Shown here: piece after piece, positions 15,763-18,151 of the stretch
How positions within the stretch are numbered: position 1 is the first letter of the stretch
Layout of the letters: the number at the start of each line of letters is the position of its first letter
NCBI GenBank assembly: GCA_934716785.1
Contig: CAKUYM010000053.1
Coordinates: 1-18,151, forward strand
Direction of reading: 5' to 3'
Length of the DNA: 18,151 nucleotides
DNA from: an uncultured Bacteroides sp.
GTDB lineage: Bacteria; Bacteroidota; Bacteroidia; Bacteroidales; Bacteroidaceae
The notes under the pieces: generated by a model
What the model saw: the letters and a program-made list of their open reading frames with translations, nothing else
The model's database searches: none
Told to the model about the DNA's origin: nothing
Position numbers and translations under genes: made by a program

Positions 15763-16830
15763 ATGACTGTCATCGCCAATCCCATTTACGACGTAGTTTT
15801 CAAATTCTTGATGGAAGACAAGAAAGTAGCCAAGATATTGCTTTCGGCATTGCTCAAGAAGGAAATCATAGAACTTGAGATGCGCCGCCACGAGTATGCA
15901 TCCATGGAAAAGACTCGTATCTCCCTCTTCCGTATAGATTTTTCGGCAAAGCTTCGTGAGGCCGACGGCTCGGAGCATCTTGTCCTTATTGAGTTGCAAA
16001 AGACTTGGCTGATTACTGAGACGTTGCGCTTCCGCCAGTACTTGGGTACGCAATACCTTGATAAGGAGAACATGGTCGAAAAGAAAAATGAACTTGGACA
16101 AAAGCAGGTGTACGGCTTGCCTATCATCTCTATCTATATCTTAGGGCATGCCTTGGGAAATCTGACCGAGCCGGTGGTTTATGTACGCCGCCACTATTTG
16201 GATTATGACGATAAGCTTCTCCCATCCCCCGAGCCTTTTATCGAGAGTCTGACGCATGACAGTATCATCGTACAGATTCCTTTCCTCACCGGCCGGACCC
16301 GTAATCGTCTTGAACGCTTGCTGACTGTATTCGATCAGGAATACCGCCAAGCCAAAAGCGAACACTATCTGGAAATAAACGAGGACCATCTTGATGAGGA
16401 GGTGAAGTATATTGTGAACCGCTTACTGAAAGCCGCTTCCACTCCTGATGTACGTCGCGCTATGGAGATAGAAGACGAGATACTTTCTGAAATTGAGGCA
16501 AGGGATACGACGATAATGATGAAGAATCAGGTTATTGAATTGAAGGAGCAGGTTATCGAGCAGAAGGAGCAAGTCATTGAGCTGAAGGAACAGGTTATCG
16601 AAGAAAAAAGACTGGAAATCGAGCAGAAGGAACAAGTCATTGAGCTGAAGGAACAGGTTATCGAGCAGAATAAGCAGATTCTCGAAAAGAAAGAGATGAT
16701 TATCGAGCAGAAGGAACAACTGATTCATTCAATGGTAAAAATGCTCTACTGCAATGGAGTATCAATTGAAAAAATATCCGAGCAATTGTCAATGCCTGTA
16801 GAACTAATCAAACAATACATGGACTCATAA
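15763..16830 (+). CDS. Rpn/PD-(D/E)XK-family nuclease with coiled-coil heptad repeats
   Basis: This 355-residue protein opens MTVIANPIYDVVFKFLMED, the standard start of PD-(D/E)XK nuclease-family transposase (Rpn-like) proteins. The nuclease motif is visible as RIDFSAKL (Asp near residue 59) followed by HLVLIELQK (Glu and Gln/Lys near 77-80). Related E. coli Rpn proteins cut DNA and promote RecA-independent recombination. Residues about 256-323 form a long coiled coil built from seven-residue units (EQVIELK, EQVIEQK), and the last 35 residues (MLYCNGVSIEKISEQLSMPVELIKQYM) look like a small helix-turn-helix. The gene has its own promoter-like element and interrupts the polysaccharide locus, so it is probably an unrelated insertion. 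Whether it acts on the nearby inverted repeats cannot be told from sequence. Confidence 0.88.
   Translation: MTVIANPIYDVVFKFLMEDKKVAKILLSALLKKEIIELEMRRHEYASMEKTRISLFRIDFSAKLREADGSEHLVLIELQKTWLITETLRFRQYLGTQYLDKENMVEKKNELGQKQVYGLPIISIYILGHALGNLTEPVVYVRRHYLDYDDKLLPSPEPFIESLTHDSIIVQIPFLTGRTRNRLERLLTVFDQEYRQAKSEHYLEINEDHLDEEVKYIVNRLLKAASTPDVRRAMEIEDEILSEIEARDTTIMMKNQVIELKEQVIEQKEQVIELKEQVIEEKRLEIEQKEQVIELKEQVIEQNKQILEKKEMIIEQKEQLIHSMVKMLYCNGVSIEKISEQLSMPVELIKQYMDS
16522..16730 (+). repeat. 21-bp/63-bp tandem repeats inside the Rpn nuclease gene
   Basis: The coiled-coil part is made of 21-bp units encoding EQVIELK or EQVIEQK. A 44-bp stretch beginning GAGCAGAAGGA recurs almost exactly 63 bp apart (16558 and 16621), so three heptads have been copied. 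Every unit change is a multiple of 21 bp and keeps the frame. Confidence 0.8.
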
Positions 16831-17186
16831 TATTATACCCCTTACAAAAGTTGGGTATTGATGTAGATTTTATCAATTAAGCAACTTACATTATTCTGCT
16901 TTAATATTGAATTTACGTTGCTTAAGCAATGCGTTAACGAATTATAAAAAGAGGAAGCACTTCTTAGGAGAATTTACTTATTGTGTGTTTCATATTTGAA
17001 TACCATTATAACATGAGACATAAAAGAGACATGAGAAAACTAAAAAAAGCGATACTGATTTTCTACCCGAATTTCGGAAGAAAAGATAAATTATCTGTTA
17101 GAAATGTGCAGATTATGAGTATTAATTACTACTTTTGACAGTTGAATGAAAAACGACTAATAAAACCCTATTAAAAATTTTAAAGT
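16831..17186. promoter_or_regulatory. Intergenic region and candidate promoter upstream of GH109
   Basis: A weak stem (ATACCC 16835-16840 with GGGTAT 16853-16858) follows the nuclease gene; it lacks a good T-run. A 9-bp inverted repeat (TTAAGCAAC 16877-16885 with GTTGCTTAA 16917-16925) overlaps the perfect 12-bp palindrome TTGCTTAAGCAA (16918-16929), a plausible regulator site. TACTTTTG at 17130-17137 fits the Bacteroides -7 box, 50 bp before the GH109 start. A 41-codon open frame (17013-17138) is present but has no support. Confidence 0.5.
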
Positions 17187-18151
17187 ATGATGAAAAAACT
17201 ACTTACAATCACAGCAATCGGCCTCGCCCTGTTAACCTGCCAGACCGGTTGCGTACAGCAACAAAAAGCTTTGGAAGCCTATGCTCCCATTAAGGTAGAA
17301 ACCCCTGCCCGCCCTGCCGGACAAGAGGATGTTATCCAACTTACAGCACCCAAGATTGACACCGTACGCGTAGGTTTTATCGGATTGGGTATGCGTGGTC
17401 CGGGTGCAGTAGCACGATGGACACATATCCCGGGAACTAAAATCGTGGCTTTATGCGATCTTGCCCCCGAACGTGTAGAGAAATCACAAGAGATTCTGAA
17501 AGAAGCAGGACTGCCGGAAGCCGCCTCTTATAGCGGTTCGGAAGACGCATGGAAAAAACTTTGCGAACAGGATGATATCGACCTTGTATATATAGCAACC
17601 GACTGGAAACATCATGCGGAAATGGGAGTATATGCCATGGAGCATGGCAAGCATGTGGCTATCGAAGTGCCCGCCGCTATGACACTGGACGAAATATGGC
17701 AATTAATCAATACTTCCGAGAAAACCCGCAAACACTGCATGCAGTTGGAAAACTGTGTATATGACTTCTTCGAACTGACTTCTTTGAATATGGCACAACA
17801 AGGTGTCTTCGGAGAAGTGCTCCACGCAGAAGGTTCATATATACACAACTTGGAAGACTTTTGGGGTGAATACTGGAACGACTGGCGTATGGACTTCAAC
17901 CGGAAAAATCGCGGTGACGTATATGCCACACACGGCATAGGCCCGGCTTGCCAGTTGCTTAACATTCACCGTGGCGACCGCATGAAAACTCTGGTATCCA
18001 TGGATACGAAAGCTGTAAACGGTCCGGCTTATATCAAGAAGCAGACCGGAGAAGAGGTGAAAGATTTCCAGAACGGTGACCAGACTTCAACGTTGATTCG
18101 TACCGAAAACGGTAAGACTATGCTGATTCAGCACAATGTAATGACTCCGCG
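17187..18151 (+). CDS. GH109 alpha-N-acetylgalactosaminidase (Gfo/Idh/MocA fold), first 321 codons
   Basis: The frame starts at ATG 17187 (a second ATG follows at once) and runs off the right edge. Residues 1-22 form a signal peptide, MMKKLLTITAIGLALLTC, with Cys18 or Cys22 as possible lipid sites. The NAD-binding Rossmann motif is RVGFIGLGMRGPGAV (GLGMRG at 66-71), with Asp91 ending the second strand (ALCD). The EVP motif at 160-162 replaces the EKP of Gfo/Idh/MocA oxidoreductases. LENCVYD (Tyr192) and DVYATHGIGP (Tyr246, His249) match the active-site Tyr/His of GH109. These enzymes remove terminal alpha-GalNAc by an NAD-dependent redox elimination mechanism. Next to a mucin-type peptidase this fits O-glycan breakdown. 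It closely recalls BT4243 of B. thetaiotaomicron. About 150 C-terminal residues probably lie outside the window. Confidence 0.93.
   Translation, partial: MMKKLLTITAIGLALLTCQTGCVQQQKALEAYAPIKVETPARPAGQEDVIQLTAPKIDTVRVGFIGLGMRGPGAVARWTHIPGTKIVALCDLAPERVEKSQEILKEAGLPEAASYSGSEDAWKKLCEQDDIDLVYIATDWKHHAEMGVYAMEHGKHVAIEVPAAMTLDEIWQLINTSEKTRKHCMQLENCVYDFFELTSLNMAQQGVFGEVLHAEGSYIHNLEDFWGEYWNDWRMDFNRKNRGDVYATHGIGPACQLLNIHRGDRMKTLVSMDTKAVNGPAYIKKQTGEEVKDFQNGDQTSTLIRTENGKTMLIQHNVMTP

Noticed and set aside
15763..16830. Rpn-like nuclease as the recombinase for the FecR inversion
   Set aside because: The family is a PD-(D/E)XK nuclease rather than a tyrosine or serine recombinase, and it lies 10 kb away; nothing in the sequence links it to the 23-bp sites.
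17013..17138. 41-codon open frame before GH109
   Set aside because: It is lysine/arginine-rich in an AT-rich leader, overlaps the candidate promoter and has no visible ribosome site or family pattern.

Overview
The window looks like a piece of a human-gut Bacteroides chromosome, probably B. thetaiotaomicron or a close relative. It has SusC/SusD pairs with an STN domain, FecR-type anti-sigma proteins with a DUF4974 end, TAnnTTTG promoters and weak ribosome binding sites. The gene set SusC, SusD, DUF1735/F5-8 lipoprotein, BACON-F5/8-M60 peptidase, GH109 matches, from memory, the mucin O-glycan locus around BT4243-BT4248. No database search was possible.

Layout. Bases 1-1421 (minus) hold the first 473 codons of one SusC-like transporter. 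Next comes a FecR anti-sigma gene that has lost its start, promoter and cytoplasmic domain (1457-2187, minus). Bases 2240-2286 hold a terminator pointing at that broken gene. Bases 2345-3690 hold a decayed hipBA-like module: intact XRE regulator with two operator palindromes, intact HipA N-terminal protein, and a HipA kinase gene with an internal deletion. Bases 3691-5033 are AT-rich and non-coding, with a 20-bp tandem repeat, a 22-bp repeat array with a long hairpin, and a roughly 750-bp imperfect inverted repeat full of ATGAGAA motifs. Bases 5034-9423 and on to 12848 are an apparently active operon: candidate ECF promoter, complete FecR, SusC, SusD, DUF1735 lipoprotein, ending in a strong terminator. 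Then come an M60-like secreted peptidase (12946-15546) with its own terminator, an Rpn/PD-(D/E)XK nuclease (15763-16830), and the start of a GH109 alpha-N-acetylgalactosaminidase (17187 to the window edge).

Main result. The two FecR genes face away from each other. Each carries, at the same codons, a 23-bp palindromic site (2165-2187 and 5317-5339) in opposite orientation. The arms differ between copies only by changes that keep the palindrome perfect. Homology between the copies starts at this site and runs outward into FecR and SusC. Inverting the roughly 3.1 kb between the sites would move the only visible promoter, start codon and cytoplasmic FecR domain from the right operon to the left one, in frame, and silence the right one. 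I read this as a DNA-inversion switch that joins one anti-sigma head to either of two periplasmic sensor/SusC systems. The inversion itself is inferred, and no recombinase is encoded in the window.

How the genes work together. An outer-membrane SusC/D complex with an STN domain imports glycans and signals through FecR to an ECF sigma factor encoded elsewhere. The M60 peptidase probably cuts O-glycosylated mucin protein, the DUF1735/F5-8 lipoprotein probably helps bind glycan at the surface, and GH109 removes alpha-GalNAc.
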